From: Cydia pomonella
Lineage: Eukaryota > Arthropoda > Insecta > Lepidoptera > Tortricidae
Assembly: GCF_033807575.1 (NCBI RefSeq)
Contig: NC_084718.1
Coordinates: 18,493,991-18,557,990, forward strand
Length of the DNA: 64,000 bases
Direction: 5' to 3'
Made by a program: the position numbers and the translations under genes. Below are positions 34,022 to 45,660 of this stretch, one piece after another. Position 1 is the first letter of the stretch. Each line of letters opens with the position of its first letter. The notes beneath the pieces are model-generated. The model ran no database searches and had not been told where the DNA came from. It worked only from the letters and a program-made list of their open reading frames with translations.

Positions 34022-34449
34022 GGACAGAAATGAGACTTAAAGTCTGACGCTCGCACTCGACGATTGAAACGCCTGTAACAAAATGATAATGTGATGTGAC
34101 GTCACATGACATTAGTCTGTCCTAAATTTATGGAAGATCAAGGATATTGCCATTTTGACCCTGAAATATTGCGTTTATTTGTATAGTTGTCATACAATTT
34201 ATTTTTAATAAAATGTACGGAATCGAATGGTACCATTATCTTGTCTATTTTTGAAAGAAAAAAAAAATTTTTTTTTAGACTGGAGCCTTGTATTTTTTAA
34301 TAATCTCAATATGATTTTTTAAATTCCACTTTTTTTATAATGGATGGCTCATTTTCTATTCATTTCACTAAATTTTGTTATAATATTCAACATGTGTCAA
34401 GTACCCAATTGACAGAAGCAGCTCGATTCGGGCAACCAATGTCACTTGG

Positions 34450-34666
34450 ACGTTGGAGGATCCGCACCGTGCGCGTTGGAGGATCTGCCATGTTGTGGCC
34501 TGAATCGGAACAATAAACATGTACATTCACACGTCACGTGTTTTCTTGTGCATAGTAGGTTCTGCCATCTTGTGGGCTACATCGGAACAGTAAACATCAC
34601 ATTTACGCCTCGCGCCAAAAATCTGACGGCTCCTGTGCTACCTCCTACAGTTCATGCACGCTCCCT
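34450..34666 (-). mobile_element. AGGGAGCGTGC element, inverted copy 2
   Basis: Nearly identical to copy 1 on the opposite strand, from AGGGAGCGTGCATGAACTGT to CCTCCAACGCGCACGG. The far end carries a short duplication (GTTGGAGGATC twice, 34452-34462 and 34474-34484). The two copies make an inverted repeat with arms of about 200 bp and a spacer of about 500 bp. The open frame across it is a shadow. Confidence 0.75.
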
Positions 34667-36254
34667 ATTGGGATCACAGCGGAATCGAAATAAACGTCAA
34701 TTTTGACATGCCGTTTAAGTATCGATCGTACTACTCGAGAAATTTAGTATCTTAGGTTATTCAAATATAACTGGACGTTAATTGCATAAACAAGTAGGTA
34801 TAGGCTCTTGAATTTGTAGGTATATAAGTAATAATCTTTTTATTGCGCCTCAAAGAAAAAAAAATGCGCCATAAAAACATGTAGTAAATACTCTAAAAGT
34901 TTAAACATTGTATAGTAAGCTGCAGAGTTCAGTGAACCCCCCTGCATAGAATTTTTAGTTGTACTTTGTACTGTACATGGTTACTTGGATTGGCCTGGTA
35001 CCTAATCTGTACTCAAAAATATAAGTCGGATAAAGTTTCACAAAAAGGCGCCATGGCTACTCATAGTATTTTGTTACTCCATAAAATATTAACTAACGTT
35101 TAGAGCTTTAAGTCGAGGTGTTAAGCGCTATTGTCGATTGATATTCAACAGCGCTGTGTAACTACTATTTCACGTTATGGCAATTCGTATTCGCTTCAAT
35201 TGTGACATCTGTTCCCAAGTTTTTTGCGTCTCTTAATATGGAATTACTAACCAATTATCAGAAAATAAAAGCTCAAACGATCCTTACCGGTTTTTGTTAG
35301 CTCTTGAAATCTCTCAATTCGTATATTCGTTGTGACGGCTGATTCTGAAACTCGTGTTTTTATTAATAACATTTAATAACTCTTATTCCGTTGTAATAAA
35401 GCACTTTAGCGAAAATGATTTTGCAACAATGATTTTAACCGAATGTTTATTTTGTGATACGGTGTTTTAATTATAATGAATTACAGATATTTGTACGCAT
35501 GTCGATCAGAAAGTAATGCAGCACATGTGATTAATTGCATAACTATACTACGTTATGTTTGTAGGTACATTACCGTACAATTAATGTAACGTATACAGTT
35601 ACACGCAATTGCAATGCTCGGTAGTTACATTTTAGATACTATAATTGAAGTATGTACATAACTTTAGGAAAAGCTAAGGTATGGGGCTAAGGGGAAGTCA
35701 TAGGCAATTGGTTATACACAGTTTTCATGCTGCAATACCCTTACCCTGAGGTGGATAAACCGCGGCTCTCCAAGACACCCAAAATATTAAACCAATTAAG
35801 ACCCTTCTCCAGTGAATTAGGCTGAATGAATGCAACAAGCGTTCGGCTTGTTCCTGGCCGGGCGTCCCAACACTGCATCTTCGGCTTAGACCACTCAAAT
35901 CATGACTGCTAAATACATATTTCTGAAACCGATGATTTCTATTGCGGTTGGCTCTTCAAATGTTTGCCGACCCCTGCCCTAACCAAACCAAGCAGAATAT
36001 AACCAGTTGCCATTATAAACAAATCTATCTCCTAGTCGTGGTCAATCGTGGTTACTCTCCATCAATTGAATTAGTCCCGGCGACAATGACAGACGCCGGC
36101 ACCCTATTTCCACTTTCCGGCAATCATCCAATAAAATACGTATATTACACTTATAGTAGGTATTCATACTAAAGTGGGATTCAAATGACAGTGATTGCTT
36201 ATATTATTTTTGAATTATGTTACAATTGAGTTCAACACCTCGTGGATCTATCAG
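34667..36254. other. No gene seen
   Basis: Low-copy DNA without a recognisable repeat. The open frame at 35942-36172 has no motif. An AAAGAAAAAAAATG run is near 34853. Nothing else noted. Confidence 0.45.
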
Positions 36255-36363
36255 TTTTTTTTTTTTAATACGTCGGTGGCAAACAAACATACGGCCCGCC
36301 TGATGGTAAAGAGTCTCCGTAGCCTGTGTACGCCTGCAACTCCAGAGGAGTTCCATGCGCGTT
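36255..36363 (+). repeat. Interspersed repeat fragment (GTCGGTGGCAAACAA family)
   Basis: After a T-rich run comes TACGTCGGTGGCAAACAAAC, then ATACGGCCCGCCTGATGG, GTCTCCGTAGCC, CGCCTGCAACTCCAGAGG and ATGCGCGTT. I recognise this word order from memory as a frequent repeat in lepidopteran genomes, but I cannot name its class. It is a single copy in this window. Confidence 0.6.
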
Positions 36364-36519
36364 CTATCTAATAAAACTGCAACACAACATACTGTGTAAA
36401 ATAACACGATATAAGCATATTAAGCATTCAGTGCTAGTATTGTAGGATATTTGAGGGAAATAATGTTGGTGGATACTTTTTGTAATTACATTGAATTAGA
36501 CATACACATACATAGAGTA

Positions 36520-36647
36520 TAGTCGCCATCAGATATATCGGAGCTGTCGAGGTGCTCAATAATATCTGAACACGCACTCTAACGCCTTGATCCTATGGTT
36601 TGTTATGTTTTCAGATATTTGTGAGCAACTTGGCTGCTGTACCTGGT
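36520..36647. mobile_element. AAGGTGCTC hairpin MITE, third copy
   Basis: The left arm AGTCGCCATCAGATATATCG then GAGCTGTCGAGGTGCTC is followed by a loop containing GAACACGCACTCTAACGCC. The right arm CAGATATTTGTGAGCAACTT then GGCTGC is its inverse. The right terminus is degraded, so the end is approximate. Confidence 0.7.
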
Positions 36648-36891
36648 ATAAAGCTACAAGATAAATCAATAGTAAATAAAAGGGGTTAGTTACTGTAAAA
36701 TGGTCTTAAAAAACGTCGAAATCATTATGTTACTGGGTTCAGATGTGTTCAGTTCAGGCATTCAGGTTTTTGATATTATGTACTATTTTTATAATTATGA
36801 TAATATTAGTCACCCAGTTATTGTATCTGTAGACAGACAGGTGTGTCTTTATATGGATTGAGTATCCTATTGTCCTATTTTTATGTATTAT

Positions 36892-37290
36892 TTAATAATC
36901 AGACAGTTGTGACAACTGATATGGCCTATCCAATAATCGTAAAGATAGTTTATATCCTGAACGAGTAGTAGATGTGTGCTTGTCTAATTTATTTTTAAAC
37001 TGGTTCACATTTTGTGCTGAAACCACGTCTTCTGGGAATTTGTTCCAAGACCTCACTTCTCGGTTGCTCAGAAAGTGTTTGTATGGGTTACTATGAGACC
37101 TATGCCTTTCTAGCTTTAAGTGATGACCTCTCAGACGGTTGTTGTTGTTGCGCTTGAACATCTCTGGACAATCCTTGAGGTCATAGTGACCAGATACTAT
37201 TTTGTACGTCTTTATTAGGTCTCCACGTTCTCTGCGGTGCTTTAGAGTAGTGACTTTCAGTTCCTTCAGTTTCTCTTCATATGGCTTGTT
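36892..37290 (-). pseudogene. CR1/jockey-like LINE, C-terminal fragment 1
   Basis: The - strand frame, open upstream of its first ATG, reads KPYEEKLKELKVTTLKHRRE, RGDLIKTYKIVSGHYDL, MFKRNNNNRLRGHHLKLERH, FLSNREVRSWNKFPEDVVSA and QNVNQFKNKLDKH. These are the final motifs of CR1/jockey-like ORF2 proteins. The frame is open for about 130 codons and ends normally at 36892. RT palm and endonuclease are missing, so it is a dead-on-arrival 5'-truncated copy. The 3' end runs toward 36.8 kb. Confidence 0.82.
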
Positions 37291-39365
37291 TTTATACGTT
37301 AAATTATTGACAACTACTCCTTATTAGCTTTATCCGTGTTATATCCCAGTAATGATGTATGATAATCGATCAGAGCCGGTTCGCATAACCTAAGCTCCGT
37401 GTCTCCTAATGGTCGTGAAAGCGCGACCTTTAGTGTCGGGTATCATTCCCGTGCTCGTGAGATAATGTCGCCGTCGCTCTGTAAACATAGCGTTGACAAC
37501 ATGCTAGAACCTTGTCGTTGGATATACTACTTGCTGTCACGTGATTGTGTGACAAATAAATACTAACTTCCTTCAATCATTCAATTTAGGCACTTTATAT
37601 CATATTGCGCCCTTTATAATGTCAAAAACTACCACTAGCTCTAAGCTCCAATGCTACATCTCTGAAAAAATACCAGCGCCCAGCACAATACGAGTATACT
37701 CGCCTAGTTATATAAATAATATAAATACATATGATGAAAATATGTAAAAATATTTTGAAAAAAAAAAAAAAACATGTTAATGGCAATGGGAATTGGGATC
37801 TGCGGGTAATTATAAACAGGTGAGATATATAGTACTTGTAGTTGCACAAAAAATCTTAAGTATGTTTAACACAAACATAAAGAGGCCTGCATGTGCCTAA
37901 CTGTAAGATTCGGAAGCTACTCACAGTTCGCCTTTGCCATTATTATTTTTTGTTTTGTTTTGTCTGTTTTATGTTAACCTGTCTATATGTAATAAAGTGA
38001 CATACATACATACATATGGTCACGATTAATCGAACAAAATATTTTCACTTTTTATAATTTTTATCATAGGTATATCCTGATAGATGTAAGCTTGTGATGT
38101 TTCCTACTGACGCTCTGCACATCATGCATAAACCACAGATGTATTCGAGTATAATTTATGTTTTGTTCTCACGTTTCAGATAACACACCATAATACCAAT
38201 CATACTATCTTCACCATATAAATAAAAATAAATGAGCTAGAAATATGATTTCCGAACTGATTTGACTTATAAAATACCGCAGGAGTTTAACTTTTGACAG
38301 AGTAAGCCAGCGGCAATTTAGGTAAACGTTGAAATAAATGTACCAAGCCTAAACAACCATTCCGAAATACCATAATAACCGTAATTTGACACAGATCAAC
38401 ATTACACTAAAATACTAAATGAATATAAATCGGCAAATATACCTTCCGCCTTACTGGGTCCGGCATAATGCCTAGAACACACTGGTAAAGTTTCTAAAAA
38501 ATATAAAAAATGTTTGATTGGATGTTGTCGAGCGGCTAATAAAATACTTACCGAGGAAAGATGATTTGTTTCGTTGAAGGTTTTGTCGTAAGCACAATTT
38601 TTAAACTTCATACTATGCTTTTCAGTAAAAAGCTCACCTATACGTAACTTGTGACTTTCGATATGTACTTAATAAGTTTCACCATGATAAATAAATTTGA
38701 ATAAATAACAATAGCTTGTTGCATTCTCTGTACTGAACTTGTTTAGGAATAACGGCAAGGTATCGAAAAATACTTCGATTTCTTCCTTAGCTTGTACAGC
38801 TTTTTTACTGTAAATAAAACCAACTAAGAAAAGGTACATATTACCCATCGCTACAAAAAGCAATTCATCCGAATCTCCTTGTATGTGCAGCCATTTGCAA
38901 GTGTATCCCCGGTTTAAATCAGGTGCAGAGTTGGCCCCAGGCTTGTCATTAGTCCGCAATCAGCCCGTTCTGTCGTTTAGCTCGACTGCATGTTGCCAAC
39001 TACGATCAACTGGTCCACAATTAGGTGCAGGTTGTGCTAATTGTGCCTATTCACTATTTGTGGGTGTGTTTTGGAGTGATCGTAGCTTATTTAGATAGTT
39101 AAAGATTGTATATAATTTCCTACGCCTTATTGCACGTAACCAGACATGTCAAAGTAATTGTAATTAAACCACCCTCACTCACATATGCTAACTTCTATAT
39201 CGTAGAGTTTAAATTTGTTACCTTCCACATGGCGGCGGATAATCTTTCACATATAGGGCCTACGGAGATTGTGTGTGTGTCGTCTTCGTAAAAAAATACC
39301 TTCACGAGAGAGAGAATGGTAGAATTAGGGTTGAAGATTTTTTTTACCGAATTACTGATGATACC
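37291..39365. other. No gene; one possible retroelement tail
   Basis: At 37870-38018 a segment ends in AATAAAGTGACATACATACA, a polyadenylation-like signal plus (CATA)n. It resembles a retroelement 3' end, family unknown. A 14-base A run is near 37759. Open frames at 38402-38611, 38669-38959 and 38883-39098 overlap without motifs. Confidence 0.4.
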
Positions 39366-39586
39366 CGGGCACTATTACCTCTAAGATTTTCATAAGATAC
39401 TAGAACGCAATAATAACCACCGCCTGAGAGGTCATCAGTACAAGTTGGTGCCTCGCAGGTCCTACAATAATCCTCGTAATATATACATACTTCCTAAGCA
39501 ACAGAGTGGTTAAAACTTGGAATAAACTCCCGGACGATATAGTATCGGACCAAAGTGTCAATAAATTTAAGAATGAATTAGACTAG
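39366..39586 (+). pseudogene. CR1/jockey-like LINE, C-terminal fragment 2
   Basis: It reads GHYYL, a stop, DFHKILERNNNHRLRGHQYK, LVPRRSYNNPRN, then after a frameshift near 39490 FLSNRVVKTWNKLPDDIVSD and QSVNKFKNELD plus a stop. Residue for residue it parallels the fragment at 36892-37290, so both belong to one family. The two lie on opposite strands with their truncated 5' ends facing each other about 2.1 kb apart. Confidence 0.8.
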
Positions 39587-42500
39587 TACAATGCAAATTC
39601 TAGTCAACACTGAAAGCTTTGTTATGATGACTCTGCACCGAAAAAAAACTTTCAAGATCATCTTGAAAAATACTACTTTTTATTCAGTGCATCCCGGTCT
39701 TTAGCATAGGATGTTATTTTTAGAACTGAAGACGAACATAAAATTCGCGCCATGCCAACCGTGGCGAAGTTTATCGTAAAGCGCGTTTCGACACATGTTT
39801 TCTGCCAAATAAAAAACATGCGAATGGTAGATGCCTTCACACGTTTCGTCTGAACCATTCCCGCGGCGGCGAATAACAAAATTCTCGCCGTATAAAGAAC
39901 AACCACTCGTCATCTTCAAAAACTCTTATCTTATTCACGCATGCCGTTCTAAAAGGAATCCTATCCCATTGAAACAAAGTCAATATTTAAAAGGAATTTT
40001 ACTGGAATCTTACTATGTTTCCATGTTGATGTACGCTTCCAACAAGCAAAGTAGTGGCGCGGCGGGATGCGTATAAATCCAATTCCTCCCATTGTGCTGT
40101 CGTGGAACGCACAAAAGTGCACTTTTGTTCGACATTCGGAGACCAACGCTGTAGAGTCGCCGCAATAAATAATCAACGGCAATAAACAAAATTCTAATAA
40201 AAGTCACTTACAGGCGTAAGGAGTGTAATAACTTGTAGTAGCTTCGTTTCCGATAGCTAACTAATCACTCGGATAATCGATTTACAGCATATCATATTAC
40301 TGATATAACTTTAATAACTTGTGGAATTGACTGCTGTTTTCATGTATACCTCTTGCCTGTATCTTAATTGATTCTGAGAACAAATTGCAGCAAGGTGATT
40401 GCGTTTTTATAGGGATAGATGAGTTTCTTGTAATATTACCTAATTTTGTATTAAAAGGTGTAGTCTGTTCTTATCAGATGGTATATAATTTTATATACTA
40501 TGATAATTATGATGTTTTAGGTCTATTGATCATATCTTTAACCCACATATCAAAGTCAAGTATAGATTATTCAATACCAACGACGGATTTTTCCGATAGA
40601 GCTTGCAGATCGTTCATCCTTCGTGAATTTATGCTTAACTTTAACAGTATTTAACTTATGCTGATATGAGATTTTTGTATTTGAATTTCCTCTCAAAAAG
40701 TTTAGGCAGTGTTGTGGACTCTTTGGTTTCGTGTTCCGTGGAAGCTTCTTGAATTAATGGCTTCTCGTCAGTTTCCCGCCGCTCCTCGCCACGGGAAGTG
40801 TGAACTCGCCGCGACCAATCCTATAAAAACACCGACTTAACACCAACTGGAAATCAAATTACGGACCGAATACAATTCCCCGACTAACTCCAATAACTCT
40901 ACTACTATAAACTACATCCAGCCTCCCATCTCCTGTATTAAATGGCATTCTTGCCTATAAAATGCTATAAGCATTATCCACGCTGTAGCTGGCTGCTCTA
41001 GACGTTTTATTATAGCTTTCTCAATATTTTTATTGATCCTCTATAAATCTCGATAACTTTAAATGATGCTAGGACCATACGGACTTACGGTGGTGCTATA
41101 TATCACACCCAGACCTCATACGGACATAAATCATCTTGAGCTGAATGGCGCTTATTAAAACACCCTGCTTGGTGCGATCGACGCTTTTCGAAGGGCTTGC
41201 TATTGAAAAAACCGGTTGGGTTTTATCCTACCATTTTATTTTCGTTTTACCAATAGCATAAAAAGTTCAAATTCATTTTAACGAGCCTCGTGAACTTTTG
41301 CTCTTGTTGTAACTGTACCGTTTTTTTAAGTTCCCAAAAGTATTGGTAAAATTTCTAACTCAAATAGAGACAACCTCATTCTCACATTCTGTTTAACTTC
41401 GTTGAGTTTAACTAATATTTGGTTATGTGGAAAACGAAAGCGTAGGAGAGGTTAACCGCTGCTTAGTATTGTTAGTGCGTATACCGTTTTCATGAAAGGC
41501 ATCTAAATTATAAGCCTACAAGGAACTGGCCAACATGTGCGCGGAAATGCTGTCTTTGGTTCCATTTCTGGACAACTCCTTTTAGGTTTGGTTTATTGCA
41601 AGTAACAACAACAGATTTTGTAACACCGGCTGTTTCTGCTTTGTGTCCGTAACAAAGCCACGTTTCTCCGTACTTTCAGTGGGAAGTAACAAACTACTGG
41701 GAGTTTCGAAATCTTGACCGATTTAGTATCCAACTGCAATGTTTTGGCTAAATTTAGATAAGTTATGGCCGTCATAGCGGTATTGAGCAGGTCAGTTCGC
41801 CAAAGACGGTCGACATGAAAACAAATCGTTGGCGGTGCTGCCAGTAATATCTAGTAGTAAATTAAAGTACCTTAATTTGTTTTATATGGAAATGCGGCGC
41901 GGCGCGGTCAAACGCAAGCTCTTAATAAGGCCGTGTCCCATCGCTCGGTGTGGTCACTAACATTCCTACACGGGTTTGCTCTCGGGCTCAACATTTTTGT
42001 GTGCTCAGCTCGCGCACTCTTCGTTTTTCTTCACCATTTCCCGCCTCCGCTTGTCGCCGGGAATTTAAACGAGCCCAACGATTCCGATCGCGACCTACGT
42101 GTCGTTCGAATATCGCGCGAGAAATTGTAGGCGTTTAAAAAATTCAAATATTCGTCCTGCTGCGATCTTGATAATTTCGCTCGCCGCTCCCGTAGTTTAT
42201 GTGGTATTTCCTAAGAAAAACGAAACGACATTGTAAACAACGTCGTCGGTCACATTATGCGTTCCCCTTTTTGCTATTACTTTTTATTAAGATAATTTTA
42301 CGACGACAGAGATATATATTATAGATCGTACTTGAGTCTAGATATAGAGTATAGACTGATAATGTATCTACTCATGCGCTTCATGTCTATGACTGTAAAT
42401 AACTCAATCTTTATAGACGGACGAACAAAAGAACATCGTTGACCATATTTCATATGTTGGTCGATTTTTTTTGTATGTTGGTTGTTTTTGCCATTGTTTG

Positions 42501-43412
42501 ATGGACAGTGGATTAACAGGGGCGACGGCGCCAGCGCGCGGCCGCGGTGGCGGCGGCATAGCGAATGCGTCTCGGTGTGCGGTTCTTATCTCGATCGTGT
42601 GTAGGGTTACCGTCACCTGCATGTGCTATGGATTAGGCTATATGACCTACAATTTGTTTGGATAAGTACTCTCTTTATACGTGATAGATAAATATCATAC
42701 CAGCTTATACACTCCCATTTCTGGACATACTGTCTTTTGTCATAGACAGTACTTGGACTACATATATTATATAAATCCCGTGTTGGTTTTTGGTAGTTAG
42801 TAAACAAATCAATCCTATTAATTTACAAATATACACTAGGTTTTCCTTCGTGTCTGAGACTTGTATTAGTTAATTAATTCCTTGTTGATAAAAGACCGAC
42901 CCCGACAACAGTTCGGAGTTGACAACTATCACCAAAATGGCAAGGAAATATGTAAGAATATGCGGATAGTGACATATTGTTAGACTTTTAGATTTTGAAT
43001 TATGAAATCCATCCAGGGTAAGTCATGTCAGTATTTGCCTCCGCAGGCCGGCTTTTTTTTATGATTGTAAAATATTACAATATAATTTTAGTGTCAACCC
43101 TGCCGTAGGCAGGGTGCGCGTGCGTCGAGATGCGCGTGATTGGCCGCATTAACATAGTGCCCGGCCTTAATACATTCGAATGCATTCTGCACGCGGTCCT
43201 TTTCACATTCATATTTTTGTCCGCCATACATTTGTAATGGCGACTGCGTAAATCTCGGGGTAACGTGAGAGCCTACTGTTTTAATGTGTTTGTTGACACT
43301 ACGGTAGATATAGGAAAAATGTTTGTGCCCAAAAATGAACGCTGCAGACGAAATTTCCGCTTCAATTCAAAGTTGTGGTAACACACGTTGAAAATCACGA
43401 TATTATTTTTTG
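39587..43412. other. Low-copy DNA with GC-rich islands, no gene
   Basis: A perfect 18-bp palindrome (ACAAAAGTG / CACTTTTGT) is at 40111-40128. GC/CpG-rich islands lie at 41885-42120 and 42515-42600, the latter with GCGCGGCCGCGGTGGCGGCG. None holds a conserved-looking frame. A GC-rich stem (ACCCTGCC / GGCAGGGT) is near 43099. A promoter or first non-coding exon could sit in such an island, but I see no core-promoter pattern that I can defend. Confidence 0.4.
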
Positions 43413-43458
43413 AACCTTTTTAGGGTTCCGGCAATCAACTAGGAACCCTAAAAAGGTT
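43413..43458. repeat. Perfect 17-bp inverted repeat, joined AGGGTTCC ends
   Basis: AACCTTTTTAGGGTTCC and GGAACCCTAAAAAGGTT face each other across 12 bases. Both arms resemble the outer end of the AGGGTTCCG family (TTTTTAGGGTTCCG), as if two such ends had been brought together with the element lost. Confidence 0.75.
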
Positions 43459-43947
43459 TGCCATAAAAATCTGAAGGTGATATATTGTATTTTCAAAATG
43501 CGAAAACAATTATTAGCCATGCACTATGGAGTTTGTATGGAAAACAGAACAAGTGATGCGGCGGTCAACTCCTTAGAGCTATATAAAGATTTATTAGATA
43601 GACATTTTGACAAAAATAATTGCTGTCTACGAGTACGTGTTTTGATAATTACCTGATGTTTTATTTATGCATGGTGTTAGGTGTAGGTTAGTACCGATGG
43701 GAGGTTTTGACATTCATAAGTTAAGTGTATAAGAATAAGGATGTCTTTGAACAGGAAATATAAATCAATCCTAGAAGGTATAGTTAGTTACCTGTAAAGT
43801 AAATCCAAGCCGTCTCGGCTAATTGAGCGGGGCAGTCGTACCTTCAAATTGTGTACAAATATTAGCCCGGGCCACGAGCGAACAAACACCGCTTTTGTTT
43901 GATCACTGGTCTCGTTCCAACCAACCGCTCACCGATCGCGAACGAGT

Positions 43948-44039
43948 TGAGGGCTCCGTTTGCCCACTCTATCGCACGAAGTGCTACAGTAGTAATAGAG
44001 AGACAGATAACGAAATTTCGATTTATACGGTGAGCCCTC
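43948..44039. mobile_element. Hairpin MITE core, diverged copy at 44.0 kb
   Basis: The outer ends GAGGGCTC and GAGCCCTC are inverted. The right half has AATAGAGAGACAGATAACGA and AATTTCGATTT, as in the other cores. The left half is degraded (CTCTATCGCACGAAG). Confidence 0.55.
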
Positions 44040-45036
44040 TCGTGAACCAATATCAGCTCATTATCCTGTTACACATGTAAATAGTAGCTGCAAAAAAAAA
44101 CTATTGAAGAGGGATAAAGATAAAGTTAGTTTATTACTCAAGTAGACATATTACAATGCGTTTATGACAGTAAAGCTCAAATAAAGCTACACCGGCTCCT
44201 AACCCAACACCTCTGACCCGAGAAGATTTAAATTCCCCCTCAATTGGATGAGGGTATCCCAGTATGGACCGGCACGAAACTCCCCTTTAACATATACATA
44301 ACCCACGTCTACACTCCAAAAAGAAAAACTCTAAAGTAAGAGTAAGAGGAAAACTCGACTCCTAACTGTCCAGATATTATGTATTAGGTATGTTCCTTAT
44401 TTTTCATCGTTGAGCCGAAAGAACACACATTGCGTGGTTATTTGTTTCTAACTTTTTAGTACTTATGCCAAAAATATACCCGTTCCACACAGAATTATCC
44501 AAACGTCCACTTCTATTAGTCTCCTAGAGCCAGACCAAGTTAAGTTGGCAGCGAGCTATCTTGGTCTGACTCTAACTGTTGTTTCCTCTCCGGCTCAAGT
44601 CACACCGGTGTTCCTAAGATCACGCCCGCATTCGCGCAATCAATAAAATTACACGGTCAGCATACAGTCCATTCTTATATGGGTCCGTACTTTTGAGATG
44701 AACATGGCTTTAAAATAACACTATACAAGTTTAGAGTACTGTGTCGCCTTACATAGATGACATATTTACGAGAAGTATGCTTATTGGATACAAGATGAAT
44801 GCGCAATGCTACTTAAAACATCTCCGTAATAGTGGCGCTATAGAGGCCTTCAAGAGGTCTAATAGAGTTATTTTTATGTTGATTTGATATCTGAATTTGA
44901 CACTGTGGCTTATGAAAGTAATGAAGGTGTGGAAATTTCTTAATTTTGATGAAAGGTTACGGCGTTACAGTCAATGTTCAGATGTTAAGCCAAATTGCAT
45001 GCTACAGGTACAGACCGCTTAGCATGACTTGCGCTT
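44040..45036. other. No gene; small hairpin
   Basis: At 44526-44573, AGAGCCAGACCAAG and CTTGGTCTGACTCT form an inverted repeat of 14 bp with one mismatch, possibly a minimal MITE relic. The remainder is low-copy with no exon. Confidence 0.45.
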
Positions 45037-45093
45037 TCGCGCGCGACTCCATACTTGAAGTATCGCTAGCTAGATATATGGAGTTGCGCGCGA
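45037..45093. repeat. GC-rich hairpin
   Basis: TCGCGCGCGACTCCATA and TATGGAGTTGCGCGCGA are inverted with one mismatch across a 23-base loop. It may be part of a larger foldback whose outer arms are lost. The open frame across it is a shadow. Confidence 0.65.
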
Positions 45094-45535
45094 GAACACT
45101 GAGAAAAAAAAAACATTTAAAACAATTGAAATTCCATTAACGCTTTAAACCATTCCATATGAGCCTATCGAACAAAACAGTAAATTTTACTGTTCAGAGT
45201 AGCTAAAATGTAGTCATTGTACGTTTATTTTTATCGTTTTTTCTATACTTATTAGAAATTTTCAAACAGTTAACATTACTGTTTTGTATTTTACTGTTTT
45301 TCAAACATTTGTTGATAAAGGAGTTAATCTTAATGAAAATCACTTTAATTTGTGCTCGATAGATCATTTTTTTTTTCAGTGAACGCTAGTCATGCTAGAC
45401 GTCTATGTATGACAATCGTCGTCTTTTAGTTTACAATTTTCAAGTTACATAAAACGTTATCATTAATTCATCTGCAACATTACTTTATTCGAGGTACAAA
45501 CGGTAATGGCGACGAGCCAGGTTTCCTGCCTTGCC
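45094..45535. other. AT-rich, no gene
   Basis: A 17-bp palindrome ACAGTAAATTTTACTGT is at 45177-45193, and repeated TTTTACTGTT-like words follow to 45300. Possibly a repeat remnant; nothing else. Confidence 0.4.
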
Positions 45536-45660
45536 TTTTTAGGGTTCCGTACCAAATAGGTACAGAAGGAACCCTTATGGTGCGACTCTGTCCGTCTGTT
45601 ACACCGCTAAATATCTCGAGAACCACTTAAGCATCGATTTTAAATTTGGACTGCTTATTT
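45536..45660 (+). mobile_element. AGGGTTCCG family, terminal fragment (variant 2)
   Basis: It starts TTTTTAGGGTTCCGTACC and has GGAACCCTTATGG, CTGTCCGTCTG, then ATATCTCGAGAACCACTTAA and TTTAAATTTGG. The last two blocks match the reversed 50790-50830 rather than 23912-24455, so this is a distinct subfamily with the same terminus. Confidence 0.75.

Noticed and set aside
34446..34706. Open frames with NHKHVHLHVTCFLVHSRFCH-like sequence in two places
   Set aside because: They are shadows of the two inverted AGGGAGCGTGC elements (also 33625-33933).
42519..42560. GC-rich run as a CpG-island promoter
   Set aside because: Invertebrate promoters are not reliably marked by CpG islands, and no TATA, Inr or DPE arrangement could be defended.
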